The notes beneath the pieces are model-generated. The model saw only the letters and a program-made list of their open reading frames with translations, searched no databases and was not told the origin of the DNA. From Candidatus Nitrosocaldus schleperae (GTDB lineage Archaea > Thermoproteota > Nitrososphaeria > Nitrososphaerales > Nitrosocaldaceae), in assembly GCA_013538805.1 (NCBI GenBank), contig JABXGR010000005.1:1-64000 (forward strand): a stretch of DNA of 64,000 bases. The letters are read 5' to 3'. The translations under genes and the position numbers were made by a program. This document shows positions 25,532 to 34,430 of this stretch, one piece after another (within the stretch, counting starts at the first letter, position 1; each line of letters begins with the position of its first letter).

Positions 25532-26830
25532 CTATTTGCGTTTCGCATATGCAATACCTTTACAGATTAGGTATGATGCAGCGTAGAGTGGTAATTTAAC
25601 CTCCTCATGGGTGTAAGGTCCAAATGAGTTACCCTTCAATGTGAACCTTGGTGCATCTATAACGTAAACATCAACCTCCCTATCGCTTATAAGGCATGCA
25701 TCTATTAACGGGTTGAATGAATCTATATCAGATAGCCTTGGCAATGGTACCTTTGCCAAACTGCTCTTGCTGTTGAGTGTACCAGGTAGCCTGAATATCC
25801 TATGCATATCTATGGTAACGTTTGGATCTACCCTTGCAGATAATGCTAGTATAGCATCCTCTATACTCTTCATGCTCATGCTTACATCATTAGAGCAAAG
25901 ATACCTTACTATCCTCCCTATCCACCCATATCCTCCATCAGCAGCGAGGCTTTCATCATAACCATGACTAGTAGTAATAACATCACTATGATAATCATCA
26001 TCCTTCTCATCTTTATCATCCCTATTTACACTCCTTCTACTCCTACTCTCCCTTCTCCTCCCCCTCCCCTTCCAATCCCCATTCCCACTCCTATTACCCT
26101 TCATAACCTCTCTTAACATCTTCCCATACCTCTTCCTTATAGCATCTGCTACACCCCTTCCTAGCAGGTAGTTAACAACCTCTGATCTTGCTGCTGAATC
26201 TAGCATGGTATACCTGCCTTTAACGTATACATGGAATCCATAGTTGCCAGAGAAGTATACCTTAATGTTATCCTTATCAACACCAAAATCATCCTCAAGC
26301 ATCTCAGCCAGTTTCTTAACCTCCCTCTTGCCTAGGGATATGCACTCATCGCATGGCATGGTAACATGGTTTATCCTCCTTGAGCCACACTCACAGATGG
26401 ATGATGTATCATCTATAGGCTTTAGACACTCTTCACATAAATGGATATCATGGATGCTTGAGCATCTAGGTTTGAGTTCCTTCACATCTATATCAAAGAT
26501 GAGGTCTGCAGCCTTAAGCCCCTTCTCCTCCATTGGTCTAGTTGGGCTTGTATAGTATGCTGCTGAGCAGTAAACATCTGCAGGTACGTTCATGATGAGT
26601 AGTGCTATCAACTCATTTCTATCCCTCATGCTTAGATGCCTTATCATTGTACCATCGAACCTAGAGTACCCAAACTCCCTCTCCTGTATAGCATCTGGAG
26701 CCTCTACCATCTCTGTATGTTTGAAGTAGTACTCCTTGAATGCTTGATTGAGGAGGTTTATGCTGTATGCTCTCATAGTAGCAAGAGTGCTATTGCTCTT
26801 ATCATTACCTTCTCTCTTACCATCTATCAT
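25532..26830 (-). CDS. priS: DNA primase small (catalytic) subunit PriS
   Basis: This 432-residue protein makes RNA primers for replication with PriL. The metal-binding acidic motif is in LIFDIDVKEL (near residue 113), and the nucleotide-binding segment is VYFSGNYGFHVYVKG (near residue 210). A zinc motif with several Cys (CEECLKP, CECGSRR, MPCDEC) lies between. A 45-residue insertion rich in Gly, Arg, Asp and Ser (residues about 245-290) interrupts the domain and is probably disordered. Start ATG 26830. priL is upstream on the same strand, separated by 177 bases with simple repeats. Confidence 0.95.
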   Translation of the reverse strand: MIDGKREGNDKSNSTLATMRAYSINLLNQAFKEYYFKHTEMVEAPDAIQEREFGYSRFDGTMIRHLSMRDRNELIALLIMNVPADVYCSAAYYTSPTRPMEEKGLKAADLIFDIDVKELKPRCSSIHDIHLCEECLKPIDDTSSICECGSRRINHVTMPCDECISLGKREVKKLAEMLEDDFGVDKDNIKVYFSGNYGFHVYVKGRYTMLDSAARSEVVNYLLGRGVADAIRKRYGKMLREVMKGNRSGNGDWKGRGRRRESRSRRSVNRDDKDEKDDDYHSDVITTSHGYDESLAADGGYGWIGRIVRYLCSNDVSMSMKSIEDAILALSARVDPNVTIDMHRIFRLPGTLNSKSSLAKVPLPRLSDIDSFNPLIDACLISDREVDVYVIDAPRFTLKGNSFGPYTHEEVKLPLYAASYLICKGIAYAKRK

Positions 26831-26898
26831 TCTGCTTGCTCACCATAACCATCAACAACCATAACAGCAAACATTCTTCTAAACCGCCCAACTATTAG

Positions 26899-27021
26899 TA
26901 TGGTATGGTATGGCATGATATGATATGGTATGGTATGATTCAATTACTCCCATTACCATCACTTGCTTTTGCTCTTGCTTCTATCCAATCTCTCATCTGC
27001 CCTCACCTCACCTCACCTCAC
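26899..27021. repeat. Five-base tandem repeats between priL and priS
   Basis: TATGG/TATGA-type five-base units run eight times or so from 26899 to 26938, and CCTCA repeats four times from 27001 to 27020. The second run spans the priL stop codon, so slippage there would change the last residues of PriL. No gene is seen in the gap; upstream of priS on the reverse strand no clear TATA box stands out. Confidence 0.7.
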
Positions 27022-28147
27022 TACCTACCCCTTCATCCACATCCATATCCATTCTATTCCTACCAGCACTACTACCATGACGCCTCCCAAACTGTAATGG
27101 ATTAATTATGCCATTGCACTCATCGCTCTTGAAGCATAATCCTTGGCTTTCTACCTTTGAGCATGATGGGCATGAGTACCTTACCCTATTTCCTCTTAAC
27201 CCTGCTAGATGCTCTACCTGATACCTTGTAACCCTTTCATTGTAATCTGGAGCATTCTTGAAGAGTTCACACACCTCCTCTACGCTCTTTCCTATTCCAA
27301 GCATGTATGTTGCAAGGAGTACTCTTGCTGTATGTGATGGATTGTTACCTTGCTCAAGTGCCTTCAGTATGTTAACTATGCATGGAGGATAACCTCTCCT
27401 CTCTACATATACGTTATTGTTGCTACTCAACCCATCAATCTCAAGCATCATGCTCTTCAATGCATTTACACGCTTCTTCAACGCCTCAGGTAGATTATCA
27501 TACTCAACATTTATCCTCTCTAACCTTCTTATTATCAGAGCATATATCTCATCCCTTATTAGCCTGACCATATCCTTTGTGTTGAGATGTACATAGCCCT
27601 TATGTAGGATCCTATTGCTTAGCCTCCAGTACTCATCATGGAAGTTGGTAGAGTACTTGAGGTAATCCTCAACCTTTATCATGAATGTAGAGTGATCATG
27701 GCTATAGATGACATCTATAGCAAATAAACCCTTGAATATGTTGTTGAGTATATAACCCATCTCATCCCCACTTGTATTCATCCTAAAGTCATCAACAAGG
27801 AAGACCTCTGCCCTCCTTGCCTCGCTAAGAGCAAACCTCCTGTATAATGCCTTGACCTTGCTAGCCTTTACCATTATACATGCTAAGATGAATGATACCA
27901 CTTCCTCATCAACGCTAGCAACATTGTATGGATCATATACTACACCCCTCATAGCAGCAACAACCCTAGCAGTTGCTCTATCTATAACGTTGCTCATTGT
28001 AGGGTCATCGAACTCCTCAAGCCTGTAATCTAGTAGTTTAAGATAGTTACCAGCATCCTCCACGAATGGGTACCTTGCAAGTAGCTTACTACCGATGTTA
28101 GTGCTATTACTGCTACTGCTACCACTATTGCTACTGCTGCTGTTCAT
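27008..28147 (-). CDS. priL: DNA primase large subunit PriL
   Basis: This 379-residue protein is the regulatory subunit of archaeal primase. The helical N-terminal domain is followed by an iron-sulfur domain with Cys in YPPCIVNIL (near residue 253), CELF, and the pair SCPSC plus C in SQGLC and DECNG near the C-terminus, as expected for the [4Fe-4S] site. The first 20 residues are a low-complexity Ser/Asn stretch. The C-terminus beyond QFGRRHGSSAGR is likewise low-complexity and ends inside a CCTCA repeat. It lies divergently from nfo. Confidence 0.92.
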   Translation of the reverse strand: MNSSSSNSGSSSSNSTNIGSKLLARYPFVEDAGNYLKLLDYRLEEFDDPTMSNVIDRATARVVAAMRGVVYDPYNVASVDEEVVSFILACIMVKASKVKALYRRFALSEARRAEVFLVDDFRMNTSGDEMGYILNNIFKGLFAIDVIYSHDHSTFMIKVEDYLKYSTNFHDEYWRLSNRILHKGYVHLNTKDMVRLIRDEIYALIIRRLERINVEYDNLPEALKKRVNALKSMMLEIDGLSSNNNVYVERRGYPPCIVNILKALEQGNNPSHTARVLLATYMLGIGKSVEEVCELFKNAPDYNERVTRYQVEHLAGLRGNRVRYSCPSCSKVESQGLCFKSDECNGIINPLQFGRRHGSSAGRNRMDMDVDEGVGSEVR

Positions 28148-28207
28148 CCTCCCTCCTCCTCTTATACAATAGATAGAGGAAGAAACCTAAAATTAAAGTT
28201 TGAATGG

Positions 28208-29074
28208 ATGAGCACCATGCAAGCAGGTATACGCCTTGGTGTGCATGTATCCATCTCAGGCTCAATAGATAGAGCAATAGATAATGCGTTAAGCATAGGG
28301 TGCAATGCATTCCAGATCTTCACAAGGAATCCTAGAGGATGGGCAGCAAAGCCTCTAGCAGAGGATGATGCAAAGATGTTTAGGGCAAAGTTGGAGTCAT
28401 CTGGCATAAGTAATGATGCTGTATTTGCACACATGCCATATCTACCAAACCTTGCATCCCCAAAGCAGGAGATATACAGCAAATCCCTAGCAGTTCTCAT
28501 GGAAGAGGTTAGGAGATGCTCCATCCTTGCCATAAAGATGCTTGTAATCCATCTTGGGAGTTACATGGGCTCAAGCAAGGAGCAGGGGATGAGGAGTATA
28601 GTCAATGCATGCACTCAAGCATTGGAGGAGAGCAAGGATGTTACTATACTGCTGGAGAATATGGCAGGGCAGAGGAACAGCATAGGTGCAAGGATAGATG
28701 AACTTGGCAGGTTATTCAACATGCTCAATGGTAAGAGGGTTGGAGTGTGCATAGATACATGTCATCTATTCGCTGCTGGGTATGAGTTAAGGAGCAAGGA
28801 TGCACTGGCAAGGGTTATAGAGGAGTTGGATAAGCATATAGGGCTCAAGAATATAAGACTTCTTCACCTGAACGACTCTAAGCATGCTCTAGGCTCAAAT
28901 GTTGATAGGCATGAGCATATAGGCTTAGGATACATAGGAGAGGATGGGTTCAGGAACATCCTTGCTAGCAAGGAGTTCAGGAGTATACCATGGATACTAG
29001 AGACACCAGTAGATTCAAGGAGGGATGATATAGCCAATATAAGGAAGGTTAAGGAACTTGCAATGCTTATATGA
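28208..29074 (+). CDS. nfo: Endonuclease IV (AP endonuclease)
   Basis: This 288-residue TIM-barrel enzyme cuts DNA at abasic sites in base excision repair and uses three zinc ions. Family motifs present are LGVHVSISGSIDRAIDNA, FQIFTRNPRGW, LLENMAGQ, GVCIDTCHLFAAGYEL and HLNDSKHALGSNVDRHEHIGLG, which carry the metal-binding His, Asp and Glu residues. Length is normal. A Met three codons downstream of the first could also be the start. Two other base-excision-repair genes lie elsewhere in the window (36737-37453 and 50939-51691). Confidence 0.96.
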   Translation: MSTMQAGIRLGVHVSISGSIDRAIDNALSIGCNAFQIFTRNPRGWAAKPLAEDDAKMFRAKLESSGISNDAVFAHMPYLPNLASPKQEIYSKSLAVLMEEVRRCSILAIKMLVIHLGSYMGSSKEQGMRSIVNACTQALEESKDVTILLENMAGQRNSIGARIDELGRLFNMLNGKRVGVCIDTCHLFAAGYELRSKDALARVIEELDKHIGLKNIRLLHLNDSKHALGSNVDRHEHIGLGYIGEDGFRNILASKEFRSIPWILETPVDSRRDDIANIRKVKELAMLI

Positions 29075-29095
29075 CTCATCATTAATGCTAAGAGC

Positions 29096-30568
29096 ATGAA
29101 CTACGATGCAGTAACAGAACTGGCATTGAGTAGAGGGTTCTACTTCCCTAGTTGTGAGATATATGCAGATGCACAAGCAGGGTTCTGGGAGTATGGGCCG
29201 TTAGGTGTTGCTCTAAAGAACAGGTACATAGAGTTGTGGAGGAGGGAACTTGTAAGGAGGGATGGGATGCTTGAGATAGATGGTAGCCAGATAATGAGCA
29301 AGAGCGTCTTTATAGCCTCTGGGCATCTTAACAGTTTCAATGATCCCATAGTTAGATGCTCTAGATGCTCATCTGTGTACAGGGCTGATAGGCTCGTTGG
29401 GGAAGCAATAAATGCTATAGTACCTGAACGTATTGCAGATGAGGAGTTGTATGCTCTGATCCAGAAGCATAACATAAGATGCCCTAAGTGCAAGGGTGAG
29501 TTGAGCAATGTGAGTAGGTTCAACATGATGTTCAAGGTAAGCATAGGGGCTGATGGTTCTGAAGCATATCTTAGGCCAGAGACATGCCAGAGCATATTCG
29601 TTGACTTTGCTAGGCTCTTCAAGGTGATGAGATGCAAGTTACCAATAGCAATTGCTCAAGTAGGCAAGAGCTTTAGGAATGAGATTGCTCCTAGGCAGAG
29701 CCTAATAAGGTTAAGGGAGTTCTATCAGGCAGAGATCGAGGTATTCTGTAACCCTAAAAGGTTGGATGATATAGATAGGTTTGATGAGGTTAAGGATGTT
29801 ATGCTAAGGATCCAGGATAGCAATGGTATGCATGAGGTTACAGCAGCAGGTGCAGTAAGCAATGGCATAATCCCAAATAGGCTTATAGCATATTACCTTG
29901 CCTTACTCAATGACTTCTACAGCAAGACTGGTATAGATATGAGTAGAGCAAGGTTCAGGAAACTTGCAGATGATGAGAAGGCATTCTATGCTACAGTTGC
30001 ATATGACTTTGAGGTTGAGACGAGCCTTGGTTGGTTAGAACTTGTAGCATGCAACTACAGATCTGATCATGATCTGAGAGGGCATATGCAGGTTAGCAAG
30101 GAGAATATGGAGGTTATGGATGCTGATTATGGCGATGGTACTAGCAAAGTGCTTCCCCATGTATTCGAACTATCCATGGGGGTAGAGAGGAGCCTATACT
30201 GTATACTTGAGCATTCATTGTATGATGATAAAGAGAATGATAGGCTTGTGTTAAGGCTCAAACCCTATCTAGCCCCTATACAGGTTGGTGTACTGCCTAT
30301 AGTTAAGAAGGATGAGGTTGAGGCAAAGGCCAAGGAGATATTCAGGATGCTGAGGAAGGATATCGATGCATTCTATGATGACTCTGGCTCTATAGGGAGA
30401 AGGTATAGAAGGTTGGATGAGATAGGTACACCATATGCAGTAACAATAGATAGGCAGACATTAGATGATGGTACAGTAACGATAAGGGATAGGGATACAA
30501 TGCAGCAGGTTAGGGTAAGGATAGATGATCTTAAGGATGAACTCTCAATAAGGCTTAAGATGCCTTAA
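29096..30568 (+). CDS. glyS: Glycine--tRNA ligase (class II, homodimeric type)
   Basis: This 490-residue class II synthetase starts with the conserved RGFYFPSCEIYADAQAGFWEYGPLG, has motif 2 in IAQVGKSFRNEIAPRQSLIRLREF and motif 3-like MGVERSLYCILEH, plus the anticodon-binding domain at the end (LAPIQVGVLPI, GRRYRRLDEIGTPYAVTID). A zinc knuckle is visible as CSRC and CPKC. It follows nfo by 21 bases on the same strand and is probably co-transcribed. Length is a little shorter than many archaeal GlyRS but all domains are present. Confidence 0.96.
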   Translation: MNYDAVTELALSRGFYFPSCEIYADAQAGFWEYGPLGVALKNRYIELWRRELVRRDGMLEIDGSQIMSKSVFIASGHLNSFNDPIVRCSRCSSVYRADRLVGEAINAIVPERIADEELYALIQKHNIRCPKCKGELSNVSRFNMMFKVSIGADGSEAYLRPETCQSIFVDFARLFKVMRCKLPIAIAQVGKSFRNEIAPRQSLIRLREFYQAEIEVFCNPKRLDDIDRFDEVKDVMLRIQDSNGMHEVTAAGAVSNGIIPNRLIAYYLALLNDFYSKTGIDMSRARFRKLADDEKAFYATVAYDFEVETSLGWLELVACNYRSDHDLRGHMQVSKENMEVMDADYGDGTSKVLPHVFELSMGVERSLYCILEHSLYDDKENDRLVLRLKPYLAPIQVGVLPIVKKDEVEAKAKEIFRMLRKDIDAFYDDSGSIGRRYRRLDEIGTPYAVTIDRQTLDDGTVTIRDRDTMQQVRVRIDDLKDELSIRLKMP

Positions 30569-30731
30569 GATATAGTTGGTTGTTATTGTTGTACTGTTGC
30601 TATTGCTCTTACTGCTATTACTGATTATTATATGATGTTAATTATCGTTGTTGTTGCTTTACTGTTGCTATTACTATTATTATTATTGCTACTAACTACT
30701 AACTACTGTTACTGTTGTTGCTGTTGGTCTG
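30569..30731. other. Low-complexity gap between convergent genes
   Basis: This 163-base gap is dominated by GTT, GCT and ATT triplets (for example TTATTATTATTGCTACTAAC). No gene or clear hairpin is seen. T-rich runs could serve as archaeal termination signals for glyS. Confidence 0.45.
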
Positions 30732-33701
30732 TTAAGGTGTAGTTACAGCATAGTTGAGCTTCCCTTGCTTCAACATGAGTACAATCAACCTATTACCCTG
30801 CTTTAGAGCATGACCATCTACACCCTCAAGCAGTATACCATCTCCTACACTAACCTTCCAGTTCCTACTAACTTTCACCTTGAGTACCTTACCCTCGTTT
30901 ACTGCAATCCTTAAAGAGTTTATATCATCTTCAGTATCATTCTCAACGTATATGATGAGAAGCCTCTCCCCACTATATATAATGGATGAGGGTATTATTC
31001 TGAATGCTGGAGCCTCAAATACCAGACCTCTTTCAGCACTCACCTCTCTACTCTCTGCTGATGATGGGAGGTAGAGATACCTTATGCCATTAAGATAGTG
31101 CTCAGCCCCATTGAATGTAACTATAGCCTTTATTCTAATCTCAGCACTATTTGGGGCTATTGTATTGAAGAGTTCATCTATGCGTATAGATTTGCTATAT
31201 CTTCCATCAACCACCTCAACCTCACTCACATACCTTGCATCTGTAGCATCTCCCACTACTGTTATGCTCAGGGTTGTATTGAATGGTACTAAACCCTCTC
31301 TATCCATAAGGAAGCCTTCAACCAGTATGGTATCGTTTAAACTACTGATATCAGCAGTTATGAATGTACTCCTTCCAAGTACTGTGCCTGCACCAGCACC
31401 TGCACCAGCACCTGCGCCTACATTATCTGTACCTGTATTACTACTCCCAACAACAGCACTTGCTACTATGCTTATTAAAGCATCTACACCATCAACTATC
31501 CTTACAAAGTAGGTTGTATAACTGCTGAGTATGTGGTTGATTGAAGCACTCTCTACCATCTCTACTGTTAGTTCTACCATCCTTGCAAGTATATCATCAA
31601 CATTTATGCTCTCATCCAAGAACCTTACAAATCCATTGTATAGTGATGGTGCATAATCTATTGCATTAACATTATCCACTATACCTTTAACCACATCTAT
31701 GCTCCTGCTTAAACTATCTGCAACACTAACTGTCTCTATAGAGAGTAATGTACCTATATCCCTCTGGAAGCTTGTAACATTGCTAAGTAGATCAACAGTA
31801 GAGAGAGGTTCTAATATAACTCTACTCATACCGCTTATCACCCTCCCTATACCATCCCCTATAGCAAGAGGTTCATCAAGCACCCTTGAGAATTCATTCA
31901 GTCTACTTGCCTCATCTATAACAACTATGCCATCCATCAAGTCTCTAACTATAACGTTAAGTAGGTAACTAACAAGATCAGAAGAGCCAAGAGCATCCTG
32001 TAATACTCTTAGAAATGATGTATGGGAGTTGGTATCTGCTATAACACTTAATGAATCTAGGATAAATTTTGTGTAGGATATGTTAAAGGCTAGAACCTCT
32101 GATATACTTGTATGATCAATAAAGTTTAAGAGGAATCCTATACCTATCTTATCAGTAAGAGTAAGAGTAGCAGAAGCATCACGTGTTGCAGATAGTAGCC
32201 TTGATAGAGTATCTGATGCTAGCACTGGTTCAAGTACAGATCTTGGGGTAGATAGTAGCCTTGATAGAGTATCTGATGCTAGCACTGGTTCAAGTACAGA
32301 TCTTGGGGTAGATAGTAGCCTTGATAGAGTATCTGATGCTAGCACTGGTTCAAGTACAGATCTTGGGGTAGATAGTAGCCTTGATAGAGTATCTGATGCT
32401 AGCACTGGTTCAAGTACAGATCTTGGGGTAGATAGTAGCCTTGATAGAGTATCTGATGCTAGCACTGGTTCAAGTACAGATCTTGGGGTAGATAGTAGCC
32501 TTGATAGAGTATCTGATGCTAGCACTGGTTCAAGTACAGATCTTGGGGTAGATAGTAGCCTTGATAGAGTATCTGATGCTAGCACTGGTTCAAGTACAGA
32601 TCTTGGGGTAGATAGTAGCCTTGATAGAGTATCTGATGCTAGCACTGGTTCAAGTACAGATCTTGGCGTGCTACTATACCTGGCAAGTACATCTGTAGCA
32701 TCTAGCATCTCATCAACCCCTATATATATTGATATCTCTCTGATGAGATCATCAAGCATAGATATAGAGTCGGAGAAGAGTTCTGATACCATAACGCTTC
32801 TAACTAGCATATCCCCTATAGATTGTGCATCTATAATTAGTCTTGAATGACCTACGCTTCTTATACTTGAGTCTAATGCATGAAGTGTTATGGCTGCGTT
32901 TCTTGATGATGCTAATATTCTATTAAGTATATCATGCTCACTTAACTTAACAATATCCTTGAGATCCTTTACAAATGATAGTGTATACTCTATCCTTGGG
33001 GCATTAGTAGTATTAGAATTCCTTGTGTAGAAGTGCCATTGATCTCTCCTAGAATCTCCATCTGTGTTATTAGCAGTTCTTATCATATAGGTTGTGAAGT
33101 TCCTTAAATTGTTTATATCATCCTGCATTGCATTCTTTACTGATATACTTACTACCTGATTAGGATTAATATTTGCTTGTATAAGGATTCCAGGATCATT
33201 ACCTATTGATGGTGCATTAAAATCACTAGCATCTAGTGTGACATAATCATTGATGTGTATGACAAGTGTATTACCTAACTGTGGATTGTTGAATGGTGCA
33301 GAATTATCTGCAGAGACATTACGAATGGATTTCTCTATAGTCAACTTTAGTTCTGCGGATTTAAGAATCTTACCATGTAACGATGATATGGGGAATTTTA
33401 CAAATGACCTAAACGTTGTATTTGAATTATTATCACCAACAATCATAGTTGGAGCAGTGGCATTAGCACTTCCATCGCTGCGTACATGACCATCACTAGC
33501 ATCAGATAGTATAGTGCTAGTTGCTTCAGCAACCTCCATCTGCAATGGGTAGAGTACGTAAACCCATTCATAACCATTCCAGTACCTATCAGTGTACTCA
33601 TCAACCTTGTAGAGCATGCTTCTATCCTCTTGCGATGGTACTACTAGAGATGAACAAAAGATTATGATAAGTAAGAATACAACTACTACTGCTGCCTGCA
33701 T
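30732..33701 (-). CDS. Large secreted surface protein with DNRLRE-like domain and 20-residue repeats
   Basis: This 989-residue protein starts with a hydrophobic signal segment (AAVVVVFLLIIIFCSSLVV). Residues about 55-237 resemble a DNRLRE-type beta-sandwich (TSTILSDASDG, TTFRSFVKFPI, PRIEYTLSF). Residues about 345-503 are eight copies of a 20-residue unit, TPRSVLEPVLASDTLSRLLS, with near-identical DNA. The flanks up to residue about 735 look like decayed versions of the same unit (SRVILEPLSTVDLLSNV, VRFLDESINVDDILARM), so the whole protein grew from one motif. A Gly-Ala linker (about residue 765) precedes a C-terminal beta domain. No transmembrane anchor at the C-terminus. Probably a surface fibre or S-layer-associated protein; inference only. 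It follows the 33729-34307 gene by 27 bases on the same strand. Confidence 0.78.
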   Translation of the reverse strand: MQAAVVVVFLLIIIFCSSLVVPSQEDRSMLYKVDEYTDRYWNGYEWVYVLYPLQMEVAEATSTILSDASDGHVRSDGSANATAPTMIVGDNNSNTTFRSFVKFPISSLHGKILKSAELKLTIEKSIRNVSADNSAPFNNPQLGNTLVIHINDYVTLDASDFNAPSIGNDPGILIQANINPNQVVSISVKNAMQDDINNLRNFTTYMIRTANNTDGDSRRDQWHFYTRNSNTTNAPRIEYTLSFVKDLKDIVKLSEHDILNRILASSRNAAITLHALDSSIRSVGHSRLIIDAQSIGDMLVRSVMVSELFSDSISMLDDLIREISIYIGVDEMLDATDVLARYSSTPRSVLEPVLASDTLSRLLSTPRSVLEPVLASDTLSRLLSTPRSVLEPVLASDTLSRLLSTPRSVLEPVLASDTLSRLLSTPRSVLEPVLASDTLSRLLSTPRSVLEPVLASDTLSRLLSTPRSVLEPVLASDTLSRLLSTPRSVLEPVLASDTLSRLLSATRDASATLTLTDKIGIGFLLNFIDHTSISEVLAFNISYTKFILDSLSVIADTNSHTSFLRVLQDALGSSDLVSYLLNVIVRDLMDGIVVIDEASRLNEFSRVLDEPLAIGDGIGRVISGMSRVILEPLSTVDLLSNVTSFQRDIGTLLSIETVSVADSLSRSIDVVKGIVDNVNAIDYAPSLYNGFVRFLDESINVDDILARMVELTVEMVESASINHILSSYTTYFVRIVDGVDALISIVASAVVGSSNTGTDNVGAGAGAGAGAGTVLGRSTFITADISSLNDTILVEGFLMDREGLVPFNTTLSITVVGDATDARYVSEVEVVDGRYSKSIRIDELFNTIAPNSAEIRIKAIVTFNGAEHYLNGIRYLYLPSSAESREVSAERGLVFEAPAFRIIPSSIIYSGERLLIIYVENDTEDDINSLRIAVNEGKVLKVKVSRNWKVSVGDGILLEGVDGHALKQGNRLIVLMLKQGKLNYAVTTP
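32191..32670 (-). repeat. Eight near-perfect 60-base direct repeats inside a surface gene
   Basis: Eight tandem 60-base units; the first seven are identical to the base and the eighth differs only in its last few bases (GCGTG for GGGTA). Sixty is a multiple of three, so copy number can change without breaking the frame. Identity including third codon positions points to very recent expansion or active gene conversion. There are no variable spacers, so it is not a CRISPR array. Confidence 0.97.
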
Positions 33702-33728
33702 ACTTCCCTTATACCCCTGTCCAGAACC

Positions 33729-34307
33729 CTATGCTATGTTTATCTGCCAGTTTATGGTTATGGAATCACCTACTTGCAGGGTTGGAGGATTGCTTATCAA
33801 TGCTACAGCAACGAGCGTGCCTCCACTTGCAGAATCGAATAGCCCAGCCTTATTTATTGTGAAGGTTGATTGTGCACCAGCTGTCATTGTGAATGTCTTG
33901 CTTATAGTTATCTGCCCAGTTGAGCCAGGGGTTGCTGTACCTTGAGCCCTCTCAAGCCCTTGCGACGTTATCTCCCCTGCTAAGGTTGTATCACTTGCAC
34001 TAGGTGCAGTTGAGTCTGTGCTTAATGCTATGAACTGTGCTGTACTGCTTGATGCAGTACCAAATGCCTGCTGCTTTATAAAGTCCTTGCCAGCATCTGT
34101 GATGAGGTTATGGGTCTCATACCTATATATTATCTGACCATCCCTCTCAACCGTTATGAGCACTACATCATGAAATACTGCATTCTCAACGCTACCCTTA
34201 CCTGTACCATTGTTAATACCTATACCACTATTATTGGCTATGTATACTGCCAAGAATATTCCTAATAAAACGGTACTTATTCCTCCTAATAGCCATATTC
34301 TGACCAT
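33729..34307 (-). CDS. Membrane-anchored or secreted protein with phage-tail-fibre-like C-terminus
   Basis: This 192-residue protein has an N-terminal hydrophobic segment (WLLGGISTVLLGIFLAVYIA, residues about 4-23) and a Ser/Thr-rich beta-type remainder. The segments NLITDAGKDFIKQQAFG, FIALSTDSTAPSASDTTLAGEI and KAGLFDSASGGTLVAVALI resemble a module seen in phage tail fibre proteins (new-growth, AGLFD and GD-x-I motifs). It is encoded just upstream of the 989-residue repeat protein, on the same strand, which suggests a joint surface structure. Function not known. Confidence 0.7.
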   Translation of the reverse strand: MVRIWLLGGISTVLLGIFLAVYIANNSGIGINNGTGKGSVENAVFHDVVLITVERDGQIIYRYETHNLITDAGKDFIKQQAFGTASSSTAQFIALSTDSTAPSASDTTLAGEITSQGLERAQGTATPGSTGQITISKTFTMTAGAQSTFTINKAGLFDSASGGTLVAVALISNPPTLQVGDSITINWQINIA

Positions 34308-34430
34308 AAAAGCATTCCATTATACTTATACAAAAGTTTTATGGTGAACTTATCTAAATGTGGTAATGGATGGTATAAGTTATATTTGGTCAATAAATAG
34401 GTGAGCAGTAAGAGCTAGCAAGGGAGCAGT

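Noticed and set aside
30590-30731. Microsatellite-like element or mobile element end
   Set aside because: GTT/GCT-rich low complexity without terminal inverted repeats or a transposase nearby.
32191-32670. CRISPR-like repeat array
   Set aside because: The 60-base units abut without variable spacers and are in frame with a coding region.
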